Source: Desulfosporosinus sp049943955
GTDB taxonomy: Bacteria; Bacillota; Desulfitobacteriia; Desulfitobacteriales; Desulfitobacteriaceae
DNA: 64,000 nucleotides
Assembly (NCBI RefSeq): GCF_049943955.1
Contig: NZ_JBNFTW010000004.1
Span: 1 to 64,000 of the forward strand
Direction of reading: 5' to 3'
Within the stretch, counting starts at the first letter, position 1. Every line of letters starts with the position of its first letter. Positions 24,728 to 34,322 of the stretch are shown in pieces. Below the pieces are notes generated by a model, which saw only the letters and a program-made list of their open reading frames with translations, was not told where the DNA came from and made no database searches. The position numbers were made by a program, and so were the translations under genes.

Positions 24728-26185
24728 TTACATTAATTTGCCGCCTTTTTCTTGGAATTTTGCCTTTTCCCAATAGACATCCATTTCATTAAGGGATAGT
24801 TGCTCAATTTTTTGACCTTCTTCGCGGCTTAATTCCACCATTTTAAGGAAACGGGCTTGAAACTTATGTATTGCTTCCCTTAGAACTTCCTCTGCGTCCA
24901 ATTTAAGAAATCTCGATACATTGACCATTGCAAATAATAAATCCCCAAATTCCTCCCGAATACCTACTCCGGTTTTTAAGGCATTCTGCAGCTCTAGTAA
25001 TTCTTCCTGAACCTTCTGGTATGGTCCCTCCAAATCAGTCCAGTCGAACCCTATTTTAGCCGCCCGGCGCTGCGTTGAGGAAGCCAGCATAAGAGCAGGC
25101 AATCCTTTAGGATCACTAAAAAAGCCTCTCTCTTCCTTTGTGTCAGCCTTTTCCTCTTGTTTAATTCTATCCCATGACCGAATCACATCATCCGCAGTTT
25201 CAAGCACTTCTTCACCGAATACGTGAGGATGCCTGCGGAGCAGTTTTTGAATAATCCCCTGTAAAACATCCTGACTTTCAAATACCTTGTTCTCTGAGGC
25301 AATTTGAGCATGAAATACAACTTGCAGTAATAAGTCTCCCAACTCTTCACATAAATTATACATATCCTCTTTTTCGATTGCCTCTAATACTTCATAGCTC
25401 TCTTCGATCAGACAAGGTTTTAGGGTCTGATGGGTTTGTTCACGGTCCCAAGCACAACCATCCGACGAACGCAGGATTTCCATGATTTGAAGTAATTTTG
25501 TCCAAGAAATAACCTCCGAACAAGGCGGCAAGACAACTGTCGTTAGGTGATCAAAGGAACCATGATCCATTTCGAAAAGAGGACGCTTGTCCACCCGCTC
25601 ATTGGAAGTGCCCAATCCCTGTACGATAAATACATTTGCTTCATCGGGATAGAAACTCATGAGATCGAGTTTTGCCTCAGAAGCAATGAGTTGATTATAA
25701 ACCTGAGGAATTATGAGCCACTCCCTCCCTGTTAGTCCTGTATCTTTGAGAGCATCATAATTTCGAATAAGCATCCCTTCAATGGGATCAAAATTCAGTA
25801 CCCGGAAAATCTCATCAACAAAGCTCATCGCAGGATGAACAATTACTTCATACTCCGGTCTTAAATTTTTCCAGAGCAGCTGAATAGTTTTCTCAGCTAC
25901 CATAGGATGCCCCGGAACAGCGTAAATCACTTCCGAGTCCTTTCCTAACTCTGTTCTTAATCGTTCCGTTATTTTTTGATACACCTCTTCAAAGGACTCC
26001 TCCGATTCATAAACGTCATCAAAGGATTCTAACTGAACGCCTTCCGCCATTAATTCCTGAACACAGGGATGATGCAAAGTTCTTACAAAAACTTTCTTGG
26101 CATTACAGAGACGGCGATAGTTTCCTAACGTTAATTGTTCAAGCCCCGAAGGACCAAGACCAACGACATGAAGACACGAGGACAT
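24728..26185 (-). CDS. mazG: Nucleoside triphosphate pyrophosphohydrolase with tetrapyrrole-methylase-like N-terminus (YabN/MazG)
   Basis: Two domains: a TP-methylase-like N-terminus (about residues 1-225, HVVGLGPSGLEQLTLG and YAVPGHPMVAEKT) and a MazG NTP pyrophosphohydrolase (about 235-480; EESYEVLEAIEKED, EELGDLLLQVVFHA, then a second EEFGDLLFAMVN). The MazG part hydrolyses NTPs, probably for housecleaning; the role of the methylase-like part is unknown. ATG with GGAGGTG. Same fusion and position as yabN. Confidence 0.95.
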   Translation of the reverse strand: MSSCLHVVGLGPSGLEQLTLGNYRRLCNAKKVFVRTLHHPCVQELMAEGVQLESFDDVYESEESFEEVYQKITERLRTELGKDSEVIYAVPGHPMVAEKTIQLLWKNLRPEYEVIVHPAMSFVDEIFRVLNFDPIEGMLIRNYDALKDTGLTGREWLIIPQVYNQLIASEAKLDLMSFYPDEANVFIVQGLGTSNERVDKRPLFEMDHGSFDHLTTVVLPPCSEVISWTKLLQIMEILRSSDGCAWDREQTHQTLKPCLIEESYEVLEAIEKEDMYNLCEELGDLLLQVVFHAQIASENKVFESQDVLQGIIQKLLRRHPHVFGEEVLETADDVIRSWDRIKQEEKADTKEERGFFSDPKGLPALMLASSTQRRAAKIGFDWTDLEGPYQKVQEELLELQNALKTGVGIREEFGDLLFAMVNVSRFLKLDAEEVLREAIHKFQARFLKMVELSREEGQKIEQLSLNEMDVYWEKAKFQEKGGKLM

Positions 26186-26221
26186 TCTTTCACCTCCTAA
26201 CGCTAGTGTAGCATAAAGTAA

Positions 26222-26246
26222 AATAAAGCGGGAGTACCGCTTTATT
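26222..26246 (-). terminator. Terminator after spoVT
   Basis: Ten-bp stem AATAAAGCGG/CCGCTTTATT with a 5-base loop, followed by TTTACTTT on the minus strand. Confidence 0.75.
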
Positions 26247-26319
26247 CCTACGACCAGAAATTCAATTAATATATAATTACATTCCGGTAGTATAAGAGCA
26301 ACTAAACCATTAGTAACGC

Positions 26320-26886
26320 CTATTGTTCCATTTGTTTGGCCAAAAATACTGCTGCAGTCTCGACCAACTTAATTTCTAAGTCTCCCATCTTGGCATTTGG
26401 CTCTTTCGATATAATCATAACCGCCCCGATAGGGTCTCCTTGAGAAATTATGGGGGCAATGACTTCACAGACTATAGTTGATTTATCATCTTCATCGTTG
26501 TCGCTTAGTTTAGGTACATTGGTCTCACCGGAGTTCGTCAACCCGATTTGAATAGTTCTCCTTTCTTCCATGGCCTGTTCTACAGGGGAATCAATTGGTT
26601 TATTTAAATACTCTTTCTTCGAAGCGCCTGCTACTGCAATAATAGTATCTCTATCCGAAATACAAGTAATGTGCCCGGTTGCTTCAAACAGCGAATCGGC
26701 ATACTCCTTGGCAAACTCCCCCAATTCCCTTATCGGAGAGTATTTTTTCAGGATAACTTCCCCTTCACGATCTACAAAAATCTCTAACGGATCTCCTTCT
26801 CGGATACGAAGAGTCCGACGAATTTCCTTTGGAATAACGACACGACCGAGGTCATCAATTCTTCTAACAATACCTGTTGCTTTCAT
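26320..26886 (-). CDS. spoVT: Stage V sporulation protein T, forespore transcriptional regulator
   Basis: Tunes sigma-G gene expression in the forespore. An N-terminal AbrB-type swapped-hairpin DNA-binding domain (MKATGIVRRIDDLGRVVIPKEIRRTLRIREGDPLEI) is followed by a GAF-like domain (about residues 55-185). It is 188 residues, slightly longer than the Bacillus protein. ATG with GGAGGAA. A sigma-G-type promoter is readable in front. Confidence 0.96.
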   Translation of the reverse strand: MKATGIVRRIDDLGRVVIPKEIRRTLRIREGDPLEIFVDREGEVILKKYSPIRELGEFAKEYADSLFEATGHITCISDRDTIIAVAGASKKEYLNKPIDSPVEQAMEERRTIQIGLTNSGETNVPKLSDNDEDDKSTIVCEVIAPIISQGDPIGAVMIISKEPNAKMGDLEIKLVETAAVFLAKQMEQ

Positions 26887-26954
26887 AGGCGCACATTCCT
26901 CCTTTGTTCCCGAAGACTCATTTCGTCCTTCCTATTACTATTTCAGATCAATGA

Positions 26955-26984
26955 TAGTATATATCTAGAGATTGCCAATTATTC
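26955..26984 (-). promoter_or_regulatory. Sigma-G-type promoter of spoVT
   Basis: GAATA (26984-26980) and TATACTA (26961-26955) are separated by exactly 18 bases, matching GHATR-N18-CATWHTA at 5/5 and 6/7 positions. It is about 70 bases before the spoVT start, a gene under sigma-G in Bacillus subtilis. Confidence 0.7.
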
Positions 26985-27003
26985 ATTATTTTCCAATGCA
27001 CAG

Positions 27004-27034
27004 AAAAAGAAGGCAAAAATTTTGCCTTCTTTTA
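27004..27034. terminator. Terminator after the prsA-like gene (works on both strands)
   Basis: AAAAGAAGGCAAA pairs with TTTGCCTTCTTTT; T runs exist on either strand. It lies ten bases after the prsA-like stop and between that gene and the spoVT promoter. Confidence 0.85.
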
Positions 27035-27043
27035 GTTTCACCC

Positions 27044-28012
27044 TTAACTTGCCGGTTGATATCCTTGAGCATATTCAATCTTAGCTTTTTTACGCAGGTC
27101 ATCAAAAAACGTCTGAAATTTAGTGTCCTTAGCCTCATTAAAAGCATCCTGGGTCACTTGAGTCTTTACTTTCGCAAAATCCGGGGTAGTAGCAGGGGTA
27201 TGTGCTTGAACGTAAATAACGTGATAACCAAACTGCGTTTTAACTGGAGTTGTGGAAAATGTCCCTACCTTCTGAGCAAAGGCCGCAGTTTCAAACTCAG
27301 GTACCATTTTTCCCTTCGTAAAGGTACCGAGATCTCCTCCCGACTCCTTGGCTCCCGGTTCAATAGATTTTTCTTTCGCTAATTGTTCGAATAGAGGAAG
27401 AATCTGCTGGTTATTTTTTTGAGCTTGTTCTAACTGAGCAATAATTGCTTTGGCCTCGTCTTCAGTCTTGAGCAAAATGTGATGAGCAGTAACACTCTCA
27501 GGCTGACCATAATTGGCTTTGTTCTTTTCAAAATATGCTTGAACTTCGCTGTCTGCCGGCTGCTTGACATCCGAGGTTATCTTAGTATAAACCGTTAAGA
27601 AGTTCTTTAATTCCGGTTCACTCATTCCTTGTTGATTTAGCATATCCTGAAATTTAGCATCCGTACCCATATTTTTCTTTATCGTGTCTTCTTGAGTCTT
27701 GATAGAAGAATCTTCTGTGTTTAGCTTTAGATTCTGGACTTCTTGGGTGAGAAGTTTACCTTCAATCATTCGCTCAAGAACTTGACTTTTGATTTGAGTT
27801 AAAGCTTGCTTCCCTTGATCCGTGTCAAACTTCATACCCTGATTCTCGTAGGTTTTTTGAGCCTCTGCCACACGAGCATCATAGTCCTTAACTAAGATAG
27901 ATTCTCCATTAACTTTAGCCGCCCATTTGCCATCAACCAGCGAGGAACAACCTACAGTTGTCAGCATCACCATAAGAATACCCACTACTATCCCCAGCCG
28001 GGATTTTTTCAT
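27044..28012 (-). CDS. Lipoprotein peptidyl-prolyl isomerase (SurA/PrsA, parvulin type)
   Basis: Extracytoplasmic foldase. It has a signal peptide with lipobox (MLTTVGC), a SurA-like N-terminal chaperone region, a PpiC parvulin domain (VTAHHILLKTEDEAKAIIAQL ... ESGGDLGTFTKGKMVPEFE ... TQFGYHVIYV) and a helical tail. Start at 28012 (MKKSRLG), 322 residues; the longer TTG frame adds six residues without support. It corresponds in place to a foldase between mfd and spoVT. Neighbour mfd ends 37 bases upstream. Confidence 0.93.
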   Translation of the reverse strand: MKKSRLGIVVGILMVMLTTVGCSSLVDGKWAAKVNGESILVKDYDARVAEAQKTYENQGMKFDTDQGKQALTQIKSQVLERMIEGKLLTQEVQNLKLNTEDSSIKTQEDTIKKNMGTDAKFQDMLNQQGMSEPELKNFLTVYTKITSDVKQPADSEVQAYFEKNKANYGQPESVTAHHILLKTEDEAKAIIAQLEQAQKNNQQILPLFEQLAKEKSIEPGAKESGGDLGTFTKGKMVPEFETAAFAQKVGTFSTTPVKTQFGYHVIYVQAHTPATTPDFAKVKTQVTQDAFNEAKDTKFQTFFDDLRKKAKIEYAQGYQPAS

Positions 28013-28048
28013 TCCGACACACCCTTTCAATTCACTTAGTCCAGTATA

Positions 28049-31000
28049 TCAGGGAGTTCCCCGCGAAGCAATGTTCCCAAAAATTATAAGAACGCGCCGT
28101 ACTGCCCCAATAACTTCTTCTTGATCAAGCGTACGAATACGAACCTTACATTCCAGATTTCCATTGGGCAACGATTTAAATGACAGGGGCAAGGGAGATG
28201 CTGAAGCGATAGCCATTAAACGCTCCCCAGACATCCCCAGATCTGCTCCAAAGCGAAGGCTGATATTTTGTTTCGTCTGCTGAATTTGTTCTATGCGAAT
28301 CTGACCGGCTAAAAGCTTGATACGGATAATTTCAATCAAATGTTCCACCTCACGAGGCGGCGTTCCAAATCGATCGACTAACTCATCAACCATTTCCCCA
28401 AGTTCTGCCTCGTCGGCAACCTTGGCTAGTCGTTGATACAAGGAAGCCTTAGTTTGCTTATCAGCGACATAAGAATCCGGCAAATAGGCATCAATTTGCA
28501 GCTCAATGCTCGGTTCTGCAGCTTCTTCTACCTTTTCTCCCCGCAATTCCTGGACCGCTTCCTTGAGCATCTGACTGTAAAGTTCGAAGCCGACAGCTGC
28601 TAAATGGCCATGCTGTTGAGCTCCAATCAGGTTACCTGCACCACGAATTTCTAAATCCCGCATCGCAATCTTAAAGCCTGCTCCAAATTCGGTAAACTCA
28701 CGAATGGCAGCCAGTCGTTTCTCAGCTATTTCCGTAAGAACCTTCTGAGGCTTATACAGAAGATAAGCATAGGCTTTGCGGTTTGACCTTCCTACCCGGC
28801 CGCGGAGCTGATATAACTGGGACAAACCCATGCGGTCAGCTTCATCAATAATCAGTGTATTGACGTTGGGCATGTCAAGACCTGTTTCGATAATCGTGGT
28901 TGAAACTAAGACATCCGTTTGCTGTTCCAAAAAGTCCAGCATAACCCGTTCCAGCATGGATTCTCGCATCTGTCCATGAGCCACACCAAAACGGGCTTCC
29001 GGAACTAATTGACCTAAAAAGTTAGTAACTTTATCCATATCCTCAACTCGATTATGAACAAAAAACACCTGTCCTCCACGTTGAAGTTCTCGTCTTATAG
29101 CATCTCGCACCACATCAGGCCGAAACTCTGTGACATAGGTTTGTACGGGATATCTGCCTTCCGGCGGAGTCTCTATTACACTCATATCCCTGACTCCGAC
29201 CAGAGACATATGAAGAGTTCTGGGAATCGGTGTTGCCGACAAGGTAAGAACATCAACATTACCCTTAATGGTTTTCAGCTTTTCTTTATGGGCAACTCCG
29301 AAACGTTGTTCCTCGTCAATAATCAAGAGTCCCAAATCCTTAAATTTAATGGCATCCGCCAAAATGCGATGGGTTCCTACGATAACATCAATTCGTCCTT
29401 CTTTTATGCCCTGGATAATTTCCTTCTGCTCCTTAGGCGAACGAAACCTACTCAACATATCGATCGTAATAGGATACCCCGTAAATCGTTCGCGCAGAGT
29501 GTTGAAATGTTGTTGTGCCAGGATGGTGGTCGGAACTAAGAAGGCAACCTGCTTACTGTCCATAACCGCCTTGAATACTGCTCTGAGAGCAACTTCTGTT
29601 TTCCCATAGCCTACGTCTCCGCAAAGGAGGCGGTCCATAGGACGAGGAAGCACCATATCCCGTTTAATATCGGCAATACATTGCAGCTGATCGTCTGTTT
29701 CTACGTAGGGGAATTTCTCTTCGAATTCTATCTGCCAAACATTGTCCGGGGAAAAAGCATATCCTGAGGTAGCCTCCCGCTGCGCATAAAGTTTTAGCAA
29801 ATCAAAAGCCATTTCTTTAACCGCCGAACGAGTTTTGCTCTTTACTTTATGCCACTCATTTCCTCCGAGCTTGTAGAGCTTGGGCAAACTCTCCGCAGCA
29901 CTTCCTAAATACTTTTGTAAAAGATGAAGTTGGTCCAAAGGAACGTAGAGACGATCCTCCCCGGCATAGCGAATTCCGAAGTAATCCTTTTCTATCCCTG
30001 CAACCTCTAGGCGTTCAATTCCAGTAAATTGTCCAATACCATGATGAACATGAACAACATAATCTCCCGGCTTAAGGTCCGAGACATAAATATTCTTTGC
30101 CGAGGGGGGACTCGGTTTTTTCCCGGCAACCTTACTCTCACGTTTATAAATTTCAGCTTCCGTAAGCACCACGAGTTTTCCAAGGGGCAGTTCAAAACCT
30201 TGATCCAAGGAATACGGGTAGACATATACATGCCCATCTTCGATTGTATCTTCGAGCTTTCTGTGGCTGGCTGTGACTCCCCGGTCCTTCAGACCTTGGA
30301 GCAAACGCTCAGTATGTTCCTCATCCCCCACAAAGAGAGCAACAGCATTACCTGTATCCTTAAAATGTTCAATTTCATCCACTAACTTGCTTGTTTTTCC
30401 CATAAAACCGGTTAAAGAACGGGCGTTGAGATTGAAAACCCGTCTGGGAGTCAGACCCGGCGTCTGCCTTATTAACGAAGAGAGGCCAATTAAGGGGTTT
30501 TTTTGACCATGCCGCAGCAAATCTTCATACCTGATAAACAGAGTCTCAGGGTGAACAAATCCTTCACCCTGTTCTAATTGCTGGGTAAATTCCATCAATC
30601 GTTCATTAGCCTGAAACTCCAACTGCTCTTTTAAACGCAGTGGTTCATCTAAGATGACATAGTGATTTTCTGCCAGATATGAGAAAAAGGGAACGAGAGG
30701 CGTATTAACCAAACTTAGGAATGGATAGACATTCTCATCAAGAATTCCTTGCTGCAAACGTTCTTCGAGGAAAACTACCCTGCTGCGCAAACGTTCTGCT
30801 GCCTCTGTTCTGCCGGCTCGCTGCAGTCGACCTGTTGCTTTACGGGCTTCTGCCCGAATAGTAAAGCGCAGTTCTTCAAGTTCTTCCCTTGTTACCACAT
30901 ATTCCATTGCCGGAGAGATTAAAACCCTCTCTTGAGATGAAACCGACTTCTGAGTTTCAAGGTTAAAGGTTCGAATAGAATCTACTTCTTCATCAAAAAA

Positions 31001-31624
31001 TTCTATGCGCAGGGCTTCTCCATCAAGGGGGGCAATATCTAAAATCCCCCCTCTTAGGGCAAACTGACCCTTTCCTTCAACCGTTTCGACACGCTCATAT
31101 CCTCCGGAAATCAGGGTTGAAAGAATCTCATTGAGCATATACCCTTTCCCCACTTCTAAGGTCAGGGAATAATCCTTCCAGCGCCGGAGAGGAAACACGC
31201 GCCGCTCTAATGCTAATACAGAGGCAACAACTGTGCAGTCTTGATCCAATGACAGACGATTAAAAACGCGAATTCTCTCCGCCGTGGTTTCTTTGCTTTT
31301 TCCCAAAACTTCAAAGGGCAGCCACTCAGTAGCAGGAAAATGTAAGATCGTTTTTTGAGGGCACCATGTTTTTAAATCCGCAGTCCACTTTTGAGCCTGT
31401 TCTTCAGAATAGGTCAGCACTAATCCCGGGGTTGAATTCTGTAATAGTTGGGAGATCATAGCTGCCTTTTGACTGCCGCTTAAATCATAAATCATTTGAG
31501 GCCATTCTCCAGACCTAAGGGACCCCTCAATCTTGTCAATATCCAATCCCCGGCGGAGGTAATCACGGATTATTTTCAAAACACCCATCCTTTCGGGCGG
31601 CAAAAAAAGATGAACGTCCATCAT
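28049..31624 (-). CDS. mfd: Transcription-repair coupling factor Mfd
   Basis: Removes RNA polymerase stalled at lesions and recruits UvrA. 1191 residues in standard order: UvrB-like N-terminus (about 1-350), RNA polymerase-interaction CarD-like domain (KPGDYVVHVHHGIGQFTGIERL), SF2/RecG-like translocase with GDVGYGKTEVALRA and a DEEQ Walker B in LLIIDEEQRFG, and a C-terminal TRCF domain (DAYLPDSYV). ATG behind GTGGGGG. Synteny pth-fin-mfd-spoVT is as in Bacillus subtilis. Confidence 0.97.
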   Translation of the reverse strand: MMDVHLFLPPERMGVLKIIRDYLRRGLDIDKIEGSLRSGEWPQMIYDLSGSQKAAMISQLLQNSTPGLVLTYSEEQAQKWTADLKTWCPQKTILHFPATEWLPFEVLGKSKETTAERIRVFNRLSLDQDCTVVASVLALERRVFPLRRWKDYSLTLEVGKGYMLNEILSTLISGGYERVETVEGKGQFALRGGILDIAPLDGEALRIEFFDEEVDSIRTFNLETQKSVSSQERVLISPAMEYVVTREELEELRFTIRAEARKATGRLQRAGRTEAAERLRSRVVFLEERLQQGILDENVYPFLSLVNTPLVPFFSYLAENHYVILDEPLRLKEQLEFQANERLMEFTQQLEQGEGFVHPETLFIRYEDLLRHGQKNPLIGLSSLIRQTPGLTPRRVFNLNARSLTGFMGKTSKLVDEIEHFKDTGNAVALFVGDEEHTERLLQGLKDRGVTASHRKLEDTIEDGHVYVYPYSLDQGFELPLGKLVVLTEAEIYKRESKVAGKKPSPPSAKNIYVSDLKPGDYVVHVHHGIGQFTGIERLEVAGIEKDYFGIRYAGEDRLYVPLDQLHLLQKYLGSAAESLPKLYKLGGNEWHKVKSKTRSAVKEMAFDLLKLYAQREATSGYAFSPDNVWQIEFEEKFPYVETDDQLQCIADIKRDMVLPRPMDRLLCGDVGYGKTEVALRAVFKAVMDSKQVAFLVPTTILAQQHFNTLRERFTGYPITIDMLSRFRSPKEQKEIIQGIKEGRIDVIVGTHRILADAIKFKDLGLLIIDEEQRFGVAHKEKLKTIKGNVDVLTLSATPIPRTLHMSLVGVRDMSVIETPPEGRYPVQTYVTEFRPDVVRDAIRRELQRGGQVFFVHNRVEDMDKVTNFLGQLVPEARFGVAHGQMRESMLERVMLDFLEQQTDVLVSTTIIETGLDMPNVNTLIIDEADRMGLSQLYQLRGRVGRSNRKAYAYLLYKPQKVLTEIAEKRLAAIREFTEFGAGFKIAMRDLEIRGAGNLIGAQQHGHLAAVGFELYSQMLKEAVQELRGEKVEEAAEPSIELQIDAYLPDSYVADKQTKASLYQRLAKVADEAELGEMVDELVDRFGTPPREVEHLIEIIRIKLLAGQIRIEQIQQTKQNISLRFGADLGMSGERLMAIASASPLPLSFKSLPNGNLECKVRIRTLDQEEVIGAVRRVLIIFGNIASRGTP

Positions 31625-31661
31625 GGGACCCCCACTTGCCTACTCCTCTAAACTGATAATA

Positions 31662-31686
31662 AGGCATGGCGTCAAGCGACATGCCT
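31662..31686 (-). terminator. Hairpin between fin and mfd
   Basis: AGGCATG/CATGCCT 7-bp stem between fin and mfd. On the minus strand the trailing sequence (TATTATCAG) is only weakly T-rich, so it may attenuate rather than stop transcription. Confidence 0.4.
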
Positions 31687-31747
31687 ACATTTTACAAATT
31701 ATTGTCCGCCCTAAACTCTTAGTTCTGAAATTAGTTCTGAAATCTCT

Positions 31748-31924
31748 TTAATGAAAAACATTCCCAGACTCCGTTTTCATTTCATTCAGACAACTTGGAC
31801 AAAGGGTATAAGAGACATTTCCAACGATATCCATTATAGAGTCCGAATCAGCGCTGGTCAAGTCATCAAGCTCTATCTCTCCCAGAATCCTGTCACAGGT
31901 ATGACATACTTTCATGACCCTCAT
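31748..31924 (-). CDS. fin: Anti-sigma-F factor Fin-type zinc protein
   Basis: A 58-residue protein with two CxxC pairs (CHTC and CPSC) and little else. In Bacillus subtilis Fin (YabK) binds and inhibits sigma-F late in the forespore, aiding the switch to sigma-G, and its gene sits between pth and mfd exactly as here. Start at 31924 with GGAGGTGAT ten bases upstream; the longer frame to 31966 passes through that ribosome site. Sequence identity to Bacillus Fin is low, so the call leans on synteny and the cysteine layout. Confidence 0.8.
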   Translation of the reverse strand: MRVMKVCHTCDRILGEIELDDLTSADSDSIMDIVGNVSYTLCPSCLNEMKTESGNVFH

Positions 31925-31979
31925 CCCGCGATCACCTCCTAGCACTAGAATTACCCCTAGCGCCAAAGGTTATACCCGA

Positions 31980-32537
31980 TTAACGATGGTATAAATTCAT
32001 AGCCCGGCTTGTATCTCCCTTAATCCAGAGACCTACTACTTTTTCTGCTCTTTCTAATAAGTCTTCGATAATTGGCAGCTCACTTTCCCCGAACGTCGAA
32101 AGGACATAGCGTGCAGGATCCCACTCTTTTGGCGGCCGGCCTATACCTAATTTGATTCTCCAAAAAGATTCTGTACCTAACTCAGCCAAGATTGATTTAA
32201 TCCCATTATGCCCCCCGGCACTCCCGTGATCACGCAAACGCAGTTTGCCCAAAGGCAAATCCATATCATCGTAGACAATCAGCACATCTTCTGCTGCAAC
32301 TTTATAAAAATTAACAAGTTCTTTAACTGAACGTCCGCTTAAATTCATAAAGGTTTGAGGCTTCAAGAACAACAAACGCTCCCCTTGTAGGAAACCTTCT
32401 GCCCACAATCCCTGAAATTTGGCTCGAAACTGAAGCCCTAAGACTTCGGCCAGACCGTCAAGAAACAGAAAACCAACATTATGACGTGTCTCTGCATATT
32501 GAGGTCCCGGATTGCCCAAGCCGACAATAACCTTCAT
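31980..32537 (-). CDS. pth: Peptidyl-tRNA hydrolase
   Basis: Recycles peptidyl-tRNA released from ribosomes. It has VGLGNPGPQYAETRHNVGF with the catalytic histidine near residue 20, LKPQTFMNLSGRSV, YDDMDLPLGKLRLRDHGSAGGHNG and LGIGRP. 185 residues is usual. ATG behind GGAGGG. It precedes fin and mfd. Confidence 0.97.
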   Translation of the reverse strand: MKVIVGLGNPGPQYAETRHNVGFLFLDGLAEVLGLQFRAKFQGLWAEGFLQGERLLFLKPQTFMNLSGRSVKELVNFYKVAAEDVLIVYDDMDLPLGKLRLRDHGSAGGHNGIKSILAELGTESFWRIKLGIGRPPKEWDPARYVLSTFGESELPIIEDLLERAEKVVGLWIKGDTSRAMNLYHR

Positions 32538-32630
32538 TCAAATACCCTCCTAAGCATATTCATCTTCATCTCTGAATACATTCATTATGGATAAGCAACG
32601 AAATAATCTTCACCATAAGGGGGTGAGCTT

Positions 32631-33359
32631 TTGAAGCCAAGTCGAAAATTTTTATCCTTACCCATTATCTCCCTTCAAGAAGGACAGCAAATAGGATTTG
32701 TAAAAAGTCTGGTCGTCGATGCCGGAACAAAATCGCTTGCTGCAATTATTGTGGACCCCAAAGGATTTTTTAAAGATCAACGCATTATACCCTATGCCAA
32801 AGTCATCAGTGTCGGCGATGACGCAATCACCATCGATAAAGAAACTCACGTGGAAAAAACCGCAAATCTTCCTGAACTGTTAGAATTAGTTAAAGAAAAG
32901 CTATCAATTATTGGCACGAAAATAATCACAGAATCCGGAAAAACCCTCGGAACAGCTGATGAATTTTATATCGATCCGGATTCAGGGAAAATAACCCAAA
33001 TTGAAATCTCATCCGGAAAACTCAATGGGTTCCTGAGCGGCAAGGCTTGGATGTCCGCAGACTATGTTACAACCCTGGGACATGATGTTATTGTTACTCA
33101 GCGGGGAAGCGAAAATTATCTGTCCGTTGCCGACAAGGGACTTAGTGAATCCTTTAAAAATCTTTTACATTCAACGTCCCATCGCGCCTCGGAAACCACC
33201 CATGCTTTTGGTAATTACTTCAAAAAGCAAAAAAATGGCAACGATAATTTAGAAACTCAGGAAGAAAAACCGCCTGTAATTGTAACCGAACTGGACATAA
33301 CACCGACAGAAGATCAAGATCCGCCGGAAAATCCTCAAACCAAAGAACCCCTGGGGTAA
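32631..33359 (+). CDS. PRC-barrel domain protein
   Basis: Two consecutive PRC-barrel-like beta domains (about residues 5-75, LSLPIISLQEGQQIGFVKSLVVD, and 85-165, IIGTKIITESGKTLGTADEFYID) are followed by a low-complexity, acidic, proline-rich tail. No signal peptide. Function unknown; similar proteins occur in other clostridia. The start codon is TTG with GGGGGTG just upstream. It is one of only four genes on the plus strand and faces prs. Confidence 0.85.
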   Translation: MKPSRKFLSLPIISLQEGQQIGFVKSLVVDAGTKSLAAIIVDPKGFFKDQRIIPYAKVISVGDDAITIDKETHVEKTANLPELLELVKEKLSIIGTKIITESGKTLGTADEFYIDPDSGKITQIEISSGKLNGFLSGKAWMSADYVTTLGHDVIVTQRGSENYLSVADKGLSESFKNLLHSTSHRASETTHAFGNYFKKQKNGNDNLETQEEKPPVIVTELDITPTEDQDPPENPQTKEPLG

Positions 33360-33380
33360 TACCCCAGGGGCCTTCTTTTT
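33348..33380. terminator. Shared terminator between the PRC-barrel gene and prs
   Basis: CCCCTGGGG/CCCCAGGGG stem containing the PRC-barrel stop codon, with TTCTTTTT on the plus side; the minus side has a weaker T tract. Confidence 0.82.
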
Positions 33381-34320
33381 AACTAAAAAGTTTACTCACT
33401 GAGAGATCTTCGTGAATACGAACGATTGCTTCTCCTAAAAGCGGAGCTACTGAAAGGACTTTAATTCGAGGAATTGTTTTCTCTTGACCAAGAGGAATTG
33501 TATTCGTAACCACAACTTCCTGCAGCACTGAGTTCTCGAGACGTTCGATAGCCGGCCCGGATAGGACAGCATGCGTACAGCAGGCGTATACTTCTTTAGC
33601 ACCACGATCAAGGAGCGCTTGAGCACCTTGGGTAATCGTTCCGGCAGTATCAATGATATCGTCAATCATGATTACTGTTTTTCCTTTTAATTCCCCAATA
33701 ACATTCATAATTTCTGAAACATTAGGTTCAGGCCGTCGTTTATCAATGATAGCCAGGGAAGCTCCAATGCGTTCCGCAAGATTTCGGGCCCTGGTAACTC
33801 CTCCTAAATCCGGGGAAACAACACAGAGATTTCCCAAACCTTTTTCGCGGAAATACTCCGCAAGAATCGGAACACCGGGTAAGTGATCAAGAGGGATATC
33901 AAAGAAACCTTGGATTGCAGGGGCATGCAAATCCATGGTTACAACACGGTCAGCACCTGCGGTGGTTATTAAATTAGCCATAAGTTTGGCAGTAATCGGG
34001 TCTCTGGCCCTTGATTTACGTTCTTGGCGAGCATAGCCGTAATAAGGCATTACAGCAGTAATTCGGCGTGCCGAAGCTCGGCGCATCGCATCAATCATAA
34101 TAAGCAATTCCATAATGTTGTCATTGGTTGGAAAACAGGTCGGCTGAACCACATAAATATCTGAGCCCCGGACACTTTCGTCAATGACAATAGAGATTTC
34201 TCCGTCTCGGAATCGTTTTATTTTGGCGTCCCCAAGAGGTACTCCCAGATAATCCACAATTTCCTGTGCTAACGGCCGATTGGCATTTCCACAGAAAATC
34301 TTAAATTCTTTTGCTGCCAT
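33379..34320 (-). CDS. prs: Ribose-phosphate pyrophosphokinase
   Basis: Makes PRPP for nucleotides, His and Trp. FCGNANRPLAQEI opens the protein; the catalytic flexible loop YARQERKSRARDPITAK, VVTMDLHAPAIQGFF and the PRPP loop MIDDIIDTAGTIT are all present. 313 residues is standard. It begins 2 bases after the glmU stop, with a GGGGG site inside glmU; glmU-prs is the same pair as in Bacillus subtilis. Confidence 0.98.
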   Translation of the reverse strand: MAAKEFKIFCGNANRPLAQEIVDYLGVPLGDAKIKRFRDGEISIVIDESVRGSDIYVVQPTCFPTNDNIMELLIMIDAMRRASARRITAVMPYYGYARQERKSRARDPITAKLMANLITTAGADRVVTMDLHAPAIQGFFDIPLDHLPGVPILAEYFREKGLGNLCVVSPDLGGVTRARNLAERIGASLAIIDKRRPEPNVSEIMNVIGELKGKTVIMIDDIIDTAGTITQGAQALLDRGAKEVYACCTHAVLSGPAIERLENSVLQEVVVTNTIPLGQEKTIPRIKVLSVAPLLGEAIVRIHEDLSVSKLFS

Positions 34321-34322
34321 GC

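Noticed and set aside
29054..29539. Plus-strand open frame (161 codons) opposite mfd
   Set aside because: Antisense to conserved helicase motifs of mfd.
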